A DNA stretch of 64,000 nt from Janthinobacterium violaceinigrum (GTDB lineage Bacteria > Pseudomonadota > Gammaproteobacteria > Burkholderiales > Burkholderiaceae_D): contig NZ_WFLI01000011.1 of NCBI RefSeq assembly GCF_009208555.1, positions 62,001-126,000 on the forward strand, given 5' to 3'. A program made the position numbers and the translations under genes. The notes below the pieces were generated by a model that was given only the letters and a program-made list of their open reading frames with translations, did no database searches and had not been told where the DNA came from. Shown in pieces: positions 1 through 10,333 of the stretch. The stretch's first letter is position 1, and each line of letters opens with the position of its first letter.

Positions 1-95
1 TGCAGCGAATCGGCCACGGGCAATTGCAGGCCGGGGACGCGCACGATGGTGTCGATGCCGGCGCCGCCGACCACTAAAATGTCATAGCTGCTCAT
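1..95 (-). CDS. PfkB-family sugar kinase, N-terminal fragment
   Basis: Only the first 31 codons are inside the window. They encode a start like MSSYDILVVGGAGIDTIVRV, the first beta strand and glycine-rich turn typical of PfkB/ribokinase-type carbohydrate kinases, which phosphorylate sugars with ATP. The start codon overlaps the stop of the upstream alpha-amylase gene as ATGA, so translation is probably coupled and the kinase is the next gene of the maltose operon. A role in phosphorylating glucose or another released sugar is inference. The substrate cannot be read from this fragment. Confidence 0.7.
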   Translation of the reverse strand, partial: MSSYDILVVGGAGIDTIVRVPGLQLPVADSL

Positions 96-1738
96 GGTGC
101 TGCCTTTTCTAACAGGACGGTGCCGGCCGCGTTCACCGCGACGGCGCCGTCTTTGACGGTATAGGTTTGATCCGCATAGGCGTCGCGCAGCCGGGTGCCA
201 TCGGCGAACACGCCGTGCACTTTCAGCTCGAGCGCGCCTTGCGCTTCGGGCACGGCGATGACGGCATCGCCATCGATCACGCGGGCGAACGCGTACGGCT
301 TGTCGTTGATGAAGCGGTGTTCGCCGCGCGCCAAGGCGGGGTGGCGCAAACGGAACTGGCCCAGCTTGCGCGCATGCGCGAGGGTGGCGCCGTCGATCGA
401 GTTCCAGTTCATGTCGGAGCGGGTGGCTTGCTGCTCGTCGCCGACGGGCGCCGCGCCAGGCGCGCGCGCGCTTTCATCGCCATAGAACAGCTGCACGCCG
501 CCCGGCGCCAGCAGCAGGGCGGACAAGCCATGCCGCAATTGCCCGCGGGGGAACAGGCTCGTGTCGTGCGACGAGATGTACGACAGGATGTCGTAGCGGG
601 GTTCATTGCCCATGCGTTTGCCCAGCAACGTCGCATACTGGCAGTACACGCCGTCGATGCTTTTCCAGTCCGCGCCGGCGCGGCTTTGAAAGTCGAAATT
701 GATCATCGAGTCGAAGCCCGCGTCGTGCCAGCTGCTGCGCTCGGGGCCATGGCCCCACGCTTCGCCCGTCATCCAGAACGCAGAGTCGTCGATTTTCTGC
801 TGCGGGTGACGGGTTTTCCAATCCTTGAGGGCATCGGTGGCGGCCGCGCGCAGGGCCAGCCAGCTGGCCGGCTCCACGTGCTTGACGGTGTCGGCCCTGA
901 AACCGTCGACGCCGAACTCGCGCACCCAGTCGGCCAGCCAGTTGACAAGGTAAGTGCGGACAGTCGCATCGGGCAGGGCCACGGCGCGCGTGTCGCTTTT
1001 ACGTTGCAGGATGGGCGGCAGGCCCACGGCCTTGCCGCTCTCGGTGCGGAAGTCGGGCAGATAGGCCAGCTGCATGGTGAAATCGTCCTTGCCGCCGTCG
1101 AGGTAGCCGGGCAAGCCCGCGCGCACCCAGTCCGGGCCCCACCATTGCTTGAATTCGAAGTTGTTGTAGTCGATGAAGCTGTGATAATCGCGCAAGGTGG
1201 CTGTTTCGTGGCCGGGCCACAGCACGGGCACCTTGTATTGCGCCAGGGTGCGCAAGTCCGCGTAACCCGGGTGGTTCAGCACCACGTCGAACAACACGCG
1301 GATACCTTGCGCGTGGGCCGTGTCGACCATCTCGCGCAGTTCCTCGCGCGTGCCCATGTTGGCATCCATGGTGGTGTAGTCGAGCGCCCAGTAGCCGTGG
1401 TAGGCGTAGTGCCGGAATTGCTGCTTGCCGCCCACCACCCAGCCGTGGATCTGCTCGTACGGCGCCGTGATCCACAGGGCGTTGACGCCCAGGTCGCGGA
1501 AATAGCCGGCCTTGAGCTGCTGCGTGATGCCGGCGATGTCGCCGCCGTGGAAGCTGCCGACATCGCCGCCTTGCGGGTCGGCCGCGCGGCCATAACTGTG
1601 GTCGTTGCCGGGATTGCCGTTGGCGAAACGGTCCGTCACGGCGAAGTAGACGATGGGGTTGTCTGCGAAGCTGACGCTCCCTGCCTGCGCCGAAGCGCTG
1701 AGTAACAGGGCGGCCAGCGTAGTCAGGGCGCTGCGCAT
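92..1738 (-). CDS. secreted alpha-amylase (GH13)
   Basis: 548 residues. A signal peptide of about 19 residues ends in SASAQA. The rest is a GH13 TIM barrel that hydrolyses alpha-1,4-glucans. The barrel motifs are visible: DVVLNHPG near residue 151, the nucleophile Asp in GFRADTVKH (D283), the acid/base Glu in TGEAWG (E326) and the third carboxylate in SSHDT (D392). The start at 1738 was chosen over a longer frame because it begins the signal peptide and has AAAGG six bases upstream. It lies two bases after malG and ends in an ATGA overlap with the kinase gene, so it is an internal operon gene. It probably trims maltodextrins in the periplasm or outside the cell. Confidence 0.9.
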   Translation of the reverse strand: MRSALTTLAALLLSASAQAGSVSFADNPIVYFAVTDRFANGNPGNDHSYGRAADPQGGDVGSFHGGDIAGITQQLKAGYFRDLGVNALWITAPYEQIHGWVVGGKQQFRHYAYHGYWALDYTTMDANMGTREELREMVDTAHAQGIRVLFDVVLNHPGYADLRTLAQYKVPVLWPGHETATLRDYHSFIDYNNFEFKQWWGPDWVRAGLPGYLDGGKDDFTMQLAYLPDFRTESGKAVGLPPILQRKSDTRAVALPDATVRTYLVNWLADWVREFGVDGFRADTVKHVEPASWLALRAAATDALKDWKTRHPQQKIDDSAFWMTGEAWGHGPERSSWHDAGFDSMINFDFQSRAGADWKSIDGVYCQYATLLGKRMGNEPRYDILSYISSHDTSLFPRGQLRHGLSALLLAPGGVQLFYGDESARAPGAAPVGDEQQATRSDMNWNSIDGATLAHARKLGQFRLRHPALARGEHRFINDKPYAFARVIDGDAVIAVPEAQGALELKVHGVFADGTRLRDAYADQTYTVKDGAVAVNAAGTVLLEKAAP

Positions 1739-1740
1739 GG

Positions 1741-2631
1741 TCAGCCTTTCACGCCGCCAGCCGTCAGGCCGGAGATCATCCACTTCTGCGCCAGCAGGAA
1801 CACGGCCGTGATGGGCAGGCCGGACAGGATGGCTGCCGCGGCAAAGTCGCCCCACAGGTATTTTTGCTCGTACAGGAACAGTTTCGAGCCGACGGCCAGG
1901 GTCAGGTTGTTCTGCTCATGCAGCAGCACGGAAGCGATCGGGTATTCGATGATGGCGCCGATGAACGACAGCAGGAACACCACCATCAGGATGGGCACCG
2001 TCATCGGCAGCAGCACGTAGACAAACGCCTGCCACTGCGTGGCGCCGTCGACCTTGGCCGCTTCCTCGATTTCCACGGGGATGGTTTGATAGTAGCCCTT
2101 GATGGTCCAGATATGCAGGGCGATGCCGCCCGTGTAGGCCAGCACCAGGCTGCCGTGGTGGTCGATGCCCAGCCACGGCACATAGCTGCCCAGCACATCG
2201 AAGATGGCGTAGATGGCCACCAGGGCCAGCACGGCGGGGAACATCTGCAGCAGCATCAGCGCGGACAGGGTCTGCGACTTGAAGCGGAACTGCATGCGCG
2301 CGAACGCATATGCGCAGGTGGTCGACAGCAGCACGGTGACGGTGGCGCTCATGCTGGCCACCTTGATGGAATTCCACAGCCACAGCAGCACTGGGAAGTC
2401 CGGTTCGACCAGGGTGCCGTTGGGCGCCTGGTAGGACATGCCCAGCGCCAGGCGCCAGTGCTCGAAGCTGATCTCGGGCGGGATCAGGCTGCCCGAGGCG
2501 AAGTTGCCGGGCCGCAGGGAGATCGACAAGATCATCAGGAAGGGAAACATCACCAGCGCGATCAGCGCGATCACGGCGACGTGGGCCGCCAGGATGCGCC
2601 AGCGGTTGGAACGGTCGACAACGATAGCCAT
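1741..2631 (-). CDS. malG: maltose/maltodextrin ABC transporter permease MalG
   Basis: 296 residues, the same length as the well-known enterobacterial MalG. It is an inner-membrane permease that pairs with MalF to form the maltose channel. Six membrane segments are evident, and the EAA coupling loop reads [17 protein letters not shown] near residue 190, the docking site for MalK. The ribosome site AAAGGA overlaps the malF stop codon, and its own stop is two bases from the amylase start, so it sits tightly inside the operon. Confidence 0.95.
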   Translation of the reverse strand: MAIVVDRSNRWRILAAHVAVIALIALVMFPFLMILSISLRPGNFASGSLIPPEISFEHWRLALGMSYQAPNGTLVEPDFPVLLWLWNSIKVASMSATVTVLLSTTCAYAFARMQFRFKSQTLSALMLLQMFPAVLALVAIYAIFDVLGSYVPWLGIDHHGSLVLAYTGGIALHIWTIKGYYQTIPVEIEEAAKVDGATQWQAFVYVLLPMTVPILMVVFLLSFIGAIIEYPIASVLLHEQNNLTLAVGSKLFLYEQKYLWGDFAAAAILSGLPITAVFLLAQKWMISGLTAGGVKG

Positions 2632-2641
2632 GGTCGGTCCT

Positions 2642-4153
2642 TTATGCTTTGTTCATGCGCGTCAGGCGCATGTTGACCAGCGAAATCGCGGCCACGAGGA
2701 AGAAGATCAGGGTCGAGATGGCGGCAGCCAGGCCAAAGTTCTGGCCGGAATCCTCGAACGCGATGCGGTAGGTGTAGGACACGAGCAAGTCCGTCGTGCC
2801 GGCCGGTAAGGTCGTGTCGAGGAAATCGGGACGCCCGCCCGTCAGCAAGCTGATCAGCACGAAATTATTGAAATTGAAGCCCAGGCTGGCCACCATCAGC
2901 GGCGTGAGCGGCTTGATGATCAGGGGCAGGGTGATCTTGAAGAAATTCGTCAGCGGTCCCGCACCGGCCAGGGCCGACGCTTCGTACAGGTCGGACGGAA
3001 TCGCCTTGATCAAGCCCATGCACACCACCATCATGTAGGGATAGCCCAGCCAGGTGTTGACGATCAAAATCATGGCCTTGGCCAGGGTGGTATCGGAGAA
3101 CCAGGCAGGCTTGATGCCGAACAGGGCGTCGAGCACGAGGTTGATTTCGCCAAAGTTATTGTTAAACAAGCCTTTGAAGACCAGGATGGAGATAAAACCG
3201 GGCACGGCATACGGCAGGAACAGCAGGGTGCGGTACAGGCCGCGGAAGCGCAGCGCATCCCAGTTCAGCAGCACGGCCAGCACCATGCCCAGGCCCGTCG
3301 TCGTGGCCACGCTGATCAGGGCGAAAACGATGGTCCAGACGAAAATGCGCAGGAACGGGCCGCGGAACGCTTCATCGGAGAAAATCTTCACGAAGTTGGC
3401 GAAACCCACGTTGACCTTGAAGCCCGGCTCCAGTTTCGTGCCGTCCGGCATTTCATAAAAACCCGTCTTGAAGTTCGGTGTCACGAGTTCGCCCGTGGCG
3501 ATCTTCTTCAGGGTTTTGTCCGGCAACTGCTTGTAGACGTGCGCGACGGGGCCGAATTCGCGCAAGCCCACCATGCGCAGCTCGATCTTGTTCGGCATGA
3601 CCAGGGTGAGCAGCTTCAAATCCTTTTGCAGGCCGATGATGTCCTTGATGGGCAGCGGCGGGGTCAGCACGGGCGCCTGCACGGGATCGATGGGCGCCAC
3701 CTCCACGGTCAGGGGTACGGCGCGCTTGAGGGCCAGCGGCTGCGTCAGCAGCACTTCGCCCGTGTCCGGGCTTTCCAGGCGCAAGCGGTATTCCTTGTTG
3801 TCGGCATGCACAGTCATCGCATAGCCGGCGCTTTCCACGCGCTGCGTTTCATCCAGCAGGTATTGCGTGGCCCGTTCGTAGGTGAGCAGGTTGCGGGAGC
3901 TGAAATTGGTAAAGCCGATCGACACCGTGTACACCATCGGCAGCAGCACGAAGACGATGACCGCCGTGATGCCGGGAAACAGGTAACGGTAGGCATAGGC
4001 GCGCGGCGACGTGAAGACAAACGTCGTCAGGGTCAGCAAGCCGAGGAAGACGGCAGCCAGCATGGTCTGGCCGGAAATGTACAACATGAAGAGCAGATAC
4101 AGACCCAGCGCCATGCTGATGGTCAATACCGTAGGGCCGATAAACTTGCGCAC
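2642..4153 (-). CDS. malF: maltose/maltodextrin ABC transporter permease MalF
   Basis: 503 residues. The N-terminal membrane segments are followed by a large periplasmic P2-type domain (roughly residues 80-230) that is characteristic of MalF and contacts MalE. The C-terminal permease core contains an EAA loop, [20 protein letters not shown], near residue 390. The start codon is GTG, preceded by AGG eight bases upstream; no ATG is available nearby. The gap to malE holds an inverted pair of REP-like repeats, which may tune relative malE and malF message levels. Confidence 0.95.
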   Translation of the reverse strand: MRKFIGPTVLTISMALGLYLLFMLYISGQTMLAAVFLGLLTLTTFVFTSPRAYAYRYLFPGITAVIVFVLLPMVYTVSIGFTNFSSRNLLTYERATQYLLDETQRVESAGYAMTVHADNKEYRLRLESPDTGEVLLTQPLALKRAVPLTVEVAPIDPVQAPVLTPPLPIKDIIGLQKDLKLLTLVMPNKIELRMVGLREFGPVAHVYKQLPDKTLKKIATGELVTPNFKTGFYEMPDGTKLEPGFKVNVGFANFVKIFSDEAFRGPFLRIFVWTIVFALISVATTTGLGMVLAVLLNWDALRFRGLYRTLLFLPYAVPGFISILVFKGLFNNNFGEINLVLDALFGIKPAWFSDTTLAKAMILIVNTWLGYPYMMVVCMGLIKAIPSDLYEASALAGAGPLTNFFKITLPLIIKPLTPLMVASLGFNFNNFVLISLLTGGRPDFLDTTLPAGTTDLLVSYTYRIAFEDSGQNFGLAAAISTLIFFLVAAISLVNMRLTRMNKA

Positions 4154-4187
4154 GATGGATACCTGTGAAGATGGAATGATACGAGAT

Positions 4188-4284
4188 GGCGTAGGTCGGA
4201 TTAGCGGCTATGCCGCGTAATCCGACAACATTGTTGGCTGCTGGTGTCGGATTACGGCCCTTCGGGCCTAATCCGACCTACGCC
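4188..4284. repeat. paired REP-like palindromes between malE and malF
   Basis: A 97-bp element has 17-bp perfect outer arms (4188-4204 and 4268-4284, GGCGTAGGTCGGATTAG and its complement). Inside are two hairpin units in opposite orientation. Each is built from GTCGGATTA and TAATCCGAC (4195-4203 with 4218-4226; 4246-4254 with 4269-4277), and the small loop stems are GCGGC/GCCGC and GGCCC/GGGCC. This is the design of extragenic REP/BIME elements. Its position after the malE stop fits a role in stabilising the 3' end of the malE transcript, as is known for the enterobacterial malE-malF junction. Confidence 0.85.
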
Positions 4285-4293
4285 TTGACCTGC

Positions 4294-5514
4294 TTAATTG
4301 GCGGTCGTAATCCGCTTCGCCGCCGCATCGAGGCCATCCTTGGTGGTCTGGCGGCCTTGCGTGATGTTTTCCAGCGCCGATTGCATCGACGACCAGAAGC
4401 GGCCCATTTCCGGATTGTTCGGCATCGGGCGGCCCGCTTGCGCGCTTTCCATCGTGGCCTGGATGTTCGGGTTGGCTTTCAATTCCGCGAACAGCACCTT
4501 GTTTGCCGGCGTGCCCAGCGGGACGTCGGCGTTGATGGTTTTCAGGCCGTTGATCTGCAGCATCTGGTTTTCCAGGAATTCCGTCGCCAGGTCCTTGTTC
4601 GGGCTGGCCTTGGAAATCATGGCGCCCAGCACACCCACGAATGGCGTGGCCGTCTTGCCTGCCACGGTAGGGATCGTTGCCACGCCGAAATTGATCTTCG
4701 ATTTGCGCGCATTGTCCCACGACCATGGGCCGTTGATCATCATGGCGATCTTGCCCTGGTTGAAGCCCGCTTCCATCTCGGCGTAGCCGGCGCCCTTCGG
4801 CATGGCGCCGCTGTTGATCAGGGTCATCAGCGCATTCACGCCCGCTTGCGAACCGGCATTGTTCACGCCCGTTTTCGCTGCGTCGTAGCGGCCATCGGCC
4901 TTGACTTCAAACGGGAAACCGCCGCCCGCGCCCAGCAGCGGCCATGTGAAATAGGTATTCGTGTAATCCCACAGGATGGCTTTCTTGCCCTGGCCAGACA
5001 GTTTCTTGTCCAGCGCGGCGATTTCCTCGAAGGTCTTGGGCGGGGTCGGCACCAGGTCCTTGTTGTAGACGAGGGCGACGGCTTCGATGGAGATCGGGTA
5101 GCCCCAGGTCTTGCCGCTCACGGTGAAGGCGTTCCACGCCAGCGGCAGGATGGCGGCGCGCGCTTCCTTGCTTGGCGTCAATGGTTGCAGCAAGCCGGCA
5201 TCGATCCAGGTGCCGATGCGGTCATGCGGCCAGATCCAGATGTCCGGGCCCTTGCCGGCGGCGGCCGCTTGCTGGAATTTGTTCGGCGCATCTTCCGGAT
5301 GCTCGACGACGACCTTGACGCCCGTCTTCTTGGTGAATTCCTCGCCGACCTTGGCCAAGCCCTTGTAGCCCTTGTCGCCATTGATCCAGATCAAGAGGGT
5401 GCCTGCTTCGGCCGCGTTCGCCATGCTGACGGCGGCCAGGTTGCCGATGCCGGCCAGGGCGGCGGCGATCAGCGTGGTTTTGATGAAGTTGCGTTTCGGG
5501 TTAGTGAAGGACAT
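4294..5514 (-). CDS. malE: periplasmic maltose/maltodextrin-binding protein
   Basis: 406 residues, the substrate-binding subunit of the MalEFGK transporter. A signal peptide of about 34 residues ends in SMANA, with KRNFIK near the start; it lacks a true twin arginine. The mature protein begins with [16 protein letters not shown], the typical MalE opening, and contains WPHDRIG and [10 protein letters not shown] ligand-lobe motifs. GGAG lies six bases before the ATG. The gene lies 110 bases downstream of malK, with a hairpin in between, and upstream of a REP pair and malF. Confidence 0.95.
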   Translation of the reverse strand: MSFTNPKRNFIKTTLIAAALAGIGNLAAVSMANAAEAGTLLIWINGDKGYKGLAKVGEEFTKKTGVKVVVEHPEDAPNKFQQAAAAGKGPDIWIWPHDRIGTWIDAGLLQPLTPSKEARAAILPLAWNAFTVSGKTWGYPISIEAVALVYNKDLVPTPPKTFEEIAALDKKLSGQGKKAILWDYTNTYFTWPLLGAGGGFPFEVKADGRYDAAKTGVNNAGSQAGVNALMTLINSGAMPKGAGYAEMEAGFNQGKIAMMINGPWSWDNARKSKINFGVATIPTVAGKTATPFVGVLGAMISKASPNKDLATEFLENQMLQINGLKTINADVPLGTPANKVLFAELKANPNIQATMESAQAGRPMPNNPEMGRFWSSMQSALENITQGRQTTKDGLDAAAKRITTAN

Positions 5515-5581
5515 GTCAATCTCCAGTGTCTTTTTTTATGCTAAGTTTATGTTGAATATCAAGGCTGAAACGATGCAACCA

Positions 5582-5609
5582 GGCCAGGCGGCGCCTGTAG
5601 CGCCTGGCC
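5582..5609 (-). promoter_or_regulatory. hairpin in the malK-malE spacer
   Basis: A 9-bp perfect stem, GGCCAGGCG (5582-5590) with CGCCTGGCC (5601-5609), has a 10-base loop. It lies just after the malK stop and about 70 bases before the malE start. No T-run follows it on the minus strand, so it is more likely an mRNA processing or stability element, or a weak attenuator, than a full terminator. The function is inference. Confidence 0.5.
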
Positions 5610-5624
5610 CCTAAAGGGGGTAGG

Positions 5625-6710
<1,086 letters not shown>

Positions 6711-6931
6711 GTCTGTCGTCCTCATTCTCACTGAATGTGCCTGGCCAAATCTACTGCGCGTCGAACTTGCGGCTGGCGATGCTCACTGTGCTTTCGCACA
6801 GCTGCGCTTCTCAGCCACAACTTTCATCCGCTCGCTACGATTTTTCCAAGCACCGATACTCTGTTGTTCGGCCCCGCTGATGCGCGGGGCTCGTTATTGT
6901 AATTGGCGGCATGGCCGCCAAAGCCGACGAT
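6711..6931. other. spacer between alpha-glucosidase and malK genes, with hairpins
   Basis: No gene is visible. The stretch contains GGCGGC-ATG-GCCGCC (6905-6919), twelve bases after the alpha-glucosidase stop; GCCCCGC with GCGGGGC (6871-6890); and CTGTGC-TTTC-GCACAG (6786-6801). None is followed by a T-run on the minus strand. No copy of the TCAAAGCGCTTTGA operator is present, so malK and the downstream genes probably rely on read-through from the promoter at about 8,680 or on an unrecognised promoter here. Confidence 0.5.
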
Positions 6932-8572
6932 TTACGCCAGGGTGCCGAACCAGCCGCCATGCGGGGGCAGGCTGATCTGTTGGCCATCCTTGCTGCCCGG
7001 CAAACCGTGACCGGCCAGGTCCGTCGCTGGTGCCGCCTCAGGCCAGGCGAACGTGACGGCTTGCGTGCCCAGGTTGAAGGCGGCCAGCACGGATGGCTGT
7101 CCGGGCAAGTCGCGGCGCAGGGCCAGCACGGGTTCCGGCGCGTCGAAGAAGACGATGTCGCCGCGCAGCAATTGCGGCAGGGTGCGGCGCCAGGCGAGGA
7201 TGTTCTGCGCAAACTGCAGCGGCGAGGCGCTATCGCGCTTTTCCACGTCGACGGCGCGCGCCAAATGCTCGGGCGGCACGGGCAACCAGGGTTTGGCAGT
7301 GCTGAAGCCGCCGTGCGGCGCATCGGCCACCCATGGCATCGGCGTGCGGCAGCCGTCGCGGCCCTTGAACTGGGGCCAGAACGGGATGCCGTACGGGTCT
7401 TGCAATGCCTCGAAAGGAATGTCCGCTTCCGTCAGGGCCAGCTCGTCGCCCTGGTACAGGCACGGCGTGCCTTTCAGCGCCGCCTGCACGGCCAGCACCA
7501 CCTTGGCCAGCGACGGCGACGGGTTCTCGCCGCCCCAGCGCGTCATGACGCGCACGCTGTCGTGGTTGCCCACGGACCAGGAAGCCCAGCCGTCCGTCAC
7601 TTTGGCTTCGAATTCTTCCACCTGCGTGCGGATGTGGGCGGCCGAAAACTCCGCCGTCAGCAAGTTGAAGCTGTAAGCCATGTGCAGCTTGTCGCCGCCC
7701 GTCGTGTAGGCGGCCATGGTGGCCAGCGCATTGTCGTCGCCCACTTCACCGATGGAAATGGCTTGATATTCGTCAAGTACGGCGCGCACGCGCTGCAGGT
7801 AGGCGATGTTTTCCGGCTGCGTCTTGTCGTACACGTGCGCTTGCATGCCGTAGGGATTGATGGCCGACACGCTGCTGGCGTCGCGCTGCGCGGCTGGCGG
7901 ATTGTCGCGCAGCAACTGGTCGTGGTAGGGGAAGTTGCAGGAATCGAAGCGGAAGCCATCGACGCCCCGTTCCAGCCAGAAACGCAGGTTGTCGAGCTGC
8001 GCCTGCTGCACGGCCGGGTTATGGAAATTCAGGTCGGGCTGGCTGGCGAGGAAATCGTGCAGATAGTACTGGCTGCGGCGCGGTTCCCATTGCCAGGCGG
8101 AACCGCCAAACACGGACAGCCAATTGTTGGGCGCCGTGCCATCGGGTTTCTGGTCGGCCCACACATACCAGTCGGCCTTGGCATTGTCGCGGCTGGAGCG
8201 GCTTTCCACGAACCACGGGTGGTTGTCGGACGAGTGCGACAGTACCTGGTCGATCATCACTTTCAAGCCCAGTTCATGGGCGCGCGCCACCAGGCGGTCG
8301 AAATCGGCCAAAGTACCAAACATGGGGTCGACGTCGCAGAAGTCGGCCACGTCGTAGCCGAAGTCTTTCATCGGCGACGTAAAGAAGGGCGAGATCCACA
8401 CGATGTCGGCGCCCAGGGCGGCGATGTAATCGAGCTTGGAGGTAATGCCAGGCAAGTCACCGATACCGTCGCCATTGCTGTCGAGGAAGCTGCGTGGATA
8501 GACCTGGTAGATGACGGCGCTGCGCCACCAGTCGGCGGGCAGGTGGGCGAGATTGTTCTGGATGGTCGGCAT
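6932..8572 (-). CDS. alpha-glucosidase (GH13, oligo-1,4/1,6-glucosidase type)
   Basis: 546 residues with no signal peptide, so cytoplasmic. It starts with the classic WWRSAVIYQVYPRSF segment and contains the calcium-site-like DSNGDGIGDL, the nucleophile in GFRFDSCNF (D210), the acid/base in ISIGEVGDD (E276) and VGNHDSVR (H337, D338). It releases glucose from the non-reducing ends of imported maltose and maltodextrins. It is the first gene behind the operator-bearing promoter at 8,656-8,708, with a leader of about 100 bases. The Shine-Dalgarno sequence is weak. Confidence 0.93.
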   Translation of the reverse strand: MPTIQNNLAHLPADWWRSAVIYQVYPRSFLDSNGDGIGDLPGITSKLDYIAALGADIVWISPFFTSPMKDFGYDVADFCDVDPMFGTLADFDRLVARAHELGLKVMIDQVLSHSSDNHPWFVESRSSRDNAKADWYVWADQKPDGTAPNNWLSVFGGSAWQWEPRRSQYYLHDFLASQPDLNFHNPAVQQAQLDNLRFWLERGVDGFRFDSCNFPYHDQLLRDNPPAAQRDASSVSAINPYGMQAHVYDKTQPENIAYLQRVRAVLDEYQAISIGEVGDDNALATMAAYTTGGDKLHMAYSFNLLTAEFSAAHIRTQVEEFEAKVTDGWASWSVGNHDSVRVMTRWGGENPSPSLAKVVLAVQAALKGTPCLYQGDELALTEADIPFEALQDPYGIPFWPQFKGRDGCRTPMPWVADAPHGGFSTAKPWLPVPPEHLARAVDVEKRDSASPLQFAQNILAWRRTLPQLLRGDIVFFDAPEPVLALRRDLPGQPSVLAAFNLGTQAVTFAWPEAAPATDLAGHGLPGSKDGQQISLPPHGGWFGTLA

Positions 8573-8655
8573 GAATGATTTCTTAAAAGTTGCCTGTAGC
8601 CTTGGCTATCAGGGCAGCGTTGCTGGTTGGTAGGCTAACGTCTTATTTTAAAATT

Positions 8656-8708
8656 CAAAGCGCTTTGGGTATGAAATGAGTATAGTTCAAAGCGCTTTGA
8701 AAAGTAAA
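8656..8708 (-). promoter_or_regulatory. promoter with two LacI-type operators ahead of the alpha-glucosidase operon
   Basis: Read on the minus strand there is a -35 TTTACT (8703-8708), an 18-base spacer and a -10 TATACT (8679-8684). A perfect 14-bp palindrome TCAAAGCGCTTTGA (8687-8700) fills the spacer. A second operator, CAAAGCGCTTTG (8656-8667), lies just downstream of the expected transcription start. The operator centres are 32 bp apart, close to three helical turns. The core matches the general LacI-family operator shape. The adjacent LacI-type gene is the obvious candidate repressor. Confidence 0.85.
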
Positions 8709-8768
8709 GCGATACACGCTCAGACATACGATTTTTTTATGGGGGTGATTCAGGAGGGCAATACGGCA

Positions 8769-8790
8769 CCGCCGGCCAGGCGGCCGGCGG
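8769..8790 (-). terminator. GC-rich hairpin after the LacI-type repressor gene
   Basis: A perfect 9-bp stem, CCGCCGGCC (8769-8777) with GGCCGGCGG (8782-8790), has a 4-base loop and begins 22 bases after the repressor stop codon. There is no T-run on the minus strand, so termination is uncertain, but the position fits insulating the repressor from the operon promoter just downstream. Confidence 0.4.
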
Positions 8791-8811
8791 GGCAGGGGAG
8801 GCGGGAAACGC

Positions 8812-9822
8812 CTAGTTCAGCACCGGTCCGGCCGATTCGCCCGGCAGCAGTTCGCACGGCCACAATTCCTGCAGCTCCGTGACGGGCGTGCCGTCCATCA
8901 GGGCCAGCAGCATGCGGATCATCTTTGCGCCGGCGCCGCGCGGGTCGGGCTGGACGACGGTGGTGACGTTGTGGCCGGCCAGGGAATCTTCCATCACGCC
9001 CCAGACGATCAGCGACATCTCGCTGCCGATGGCGATGCCCGCGTCGAGCAGGGCGCGCACGGCGCCCACGCCCGACATGTGGTTGTCGACGATGACGGCC
9101 GTGGGGCGGGGCGAGCGGGCCAGCAGGCGCTGCATGGCCTGGTAGCCGGCGCGGCGGTCGTGCGCATTGTCGACCAGGTTGTCCGGATCGACGGCCAGGC
9201 CGCCCGCCTGCATGGCGTGCTGGAAGCTGTCGACGCGCTGGCGCACGAAGTTCAGGTCCGGCGTGGCGCTGATCAGGCCGATGCGCTGGTGGCCCAGCTG
9301 CGCCAGGCGTTCGACGGCCAGGCGCATGCCCGCCTCGTTGTCGTAGTCGAACCAGGCGTGCGGCTGGTTCAGCTGCGTGCGGCCATGGGCGACAAACGGC
9401 ATGCCCTGTTGCGCCAGGTAGGCGATGCGCTCGTCGAAGGGCTTGGTGCGCCCGACAACGAGGCCATCGATGCGGCGGCCCTTGACCATGCGTTCATAGG
9501 TGTGGAATTCGTTGCCGGCCGACGCGGGCGCGATCATCATGTCCATCTGCTGCGCTTCCAGCGCTTCCGACATGCCGCCCACGATCTCGATGAACATGGG
9601 GTCGGCCAGGTCGTTCGGCATCAGCGGGTAGATGATGCCGACGATATTCGTGCGTCCCACGGCCAGGCTGCGCGCCATGGGATTGGGGCGGTAGCCGGCT
9701 GCCTGCGCGGCGGCCAGCACCCGTTCACGTGTGCGTTCGCTCACTTCCGGATAGCCATTCAAGGCGCGGCTGACGGTGGTTTCGGATATTCCTAGCGTTT
9801 TGGCGAGATTTTTGAGGTTCAT
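8812..9822 (-). CDS. LacI-family transcriptional repressor of the maltose regulon
   Basis: 336 residues. The N-terminal LacI helix-turn-helix (residues 1-50) includes LAKTLGISETTVSRALNGY and the hinge region YRPNPMARSLAVGRT. A periplasmic-binding-protein-like effector domain covers residues 60-330 (NIVGIIYPLMPNDLADP onward). It sits directly upstream of the alpha-glucosidase promoter and on the same strand. The TCAAAGCGCTTTGA palindromes there and before the maltoporin gene are its likely targets. The gene's own upstream region lacks this palindrome, so simple autorepression through it is not supported. The inducer is unknown, probably maltose or a derivative. Confidence 0.9.
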   Translation of the reverse strand: MNLKNLAKTLGISETTVSRALNGYPEVSERTRERVLAAAQAAGYRPNPMARSLAVGRTNIVGIIYPLMPNDLADPMFIEIVGGMSEALEAQQMDMMIAPASAGNEFHTYERMVKGRRIDGLVVGRTKPFDERIAYLAQQGMPFVAHGRTQLNQPHAWFDYDNEAGMRLAVERLAQLGHQRIGLISATPDLNFVRQRVDSFQHAMQAGGLAVDPDNLVDNAHDRRAGYQAMQRLLARSPRPTAVIVDNHMSGVGAVRALLDAGIAIGSEMSLIVWGVMEDSLAGHNVTTVVQPDPRGAGAKMIRMLLALMDGTPVTELQELWPCELLPGESAGPVLN

Positions 9823-10333
9823 GGATGCTGCAGTTGGGGTCTATCCTGGGTGGATCTTGCCGCTGCCGGCGTCCTGCCGGTGGGCGGGAGCGGTGCGGTG
9901 CAATGCAATGCGATTAAGGGTAGTTTATCTGATAAATGCCGGATTGATCAGGGTAGTGACCAGCGGCGGCGGCGCCCAAAAAAATACGCGGGCAAACCCA
10001 GGGGCGCCCGCGCTAAAAGAGGATACTGCTGAAGCACTACAGTGTAGCTGCCGGCCATCGCGTGCAGCGGCGAAATGGTGGGTCCGGATATTACTTGCCC
10101 CTGAAAAAGCGAGCGGTGTTGCTGCCACCGGCAAGCGTCCGGGGACGCTTGCCAACGTTTTAAGTAACCCCCAATAAATTATTGTGATTTCTGACTTCCA
10201 TAACCGGCGCTCTGCGGTGTTGCTCGCTGCTAGCAGTGCTCGCACTGCGTCGCAGTGAGCGCCTTGCATCGCATCCGGTTCTGTTTGTCATAAATTCACA
10301 CTAATTTCCCGAGGGTTACTTAGATACCGGCGA
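9823..10333. other. 511-bp non-coding spacer with inverted repeats
   Basis: This lies between the repressor start and the maltoporin stop. It holds a strong inverted repeat, GGCAAGCGTCC-GG-GGACGCTTGCC (10130-10153), followed on the plus strand by a short T-run (CGTTTT). It also holds a smaller palindrome, CACTGCG-T-CGCAGTG (10243-10257). No convincing coding frame and no CAAAGCGCTTTG operator were found. The promoter of the repressor gene must lie at its left end. Confidence 0.5.

Noticed and set aside
10130..10153. Strong hairpin as terminator of the maltoporin gene
   Set aside because: It is about 180 bases past the stop and has no T-run on the minus strand; the short T-run is on the plus strand, where no gene precedes it.
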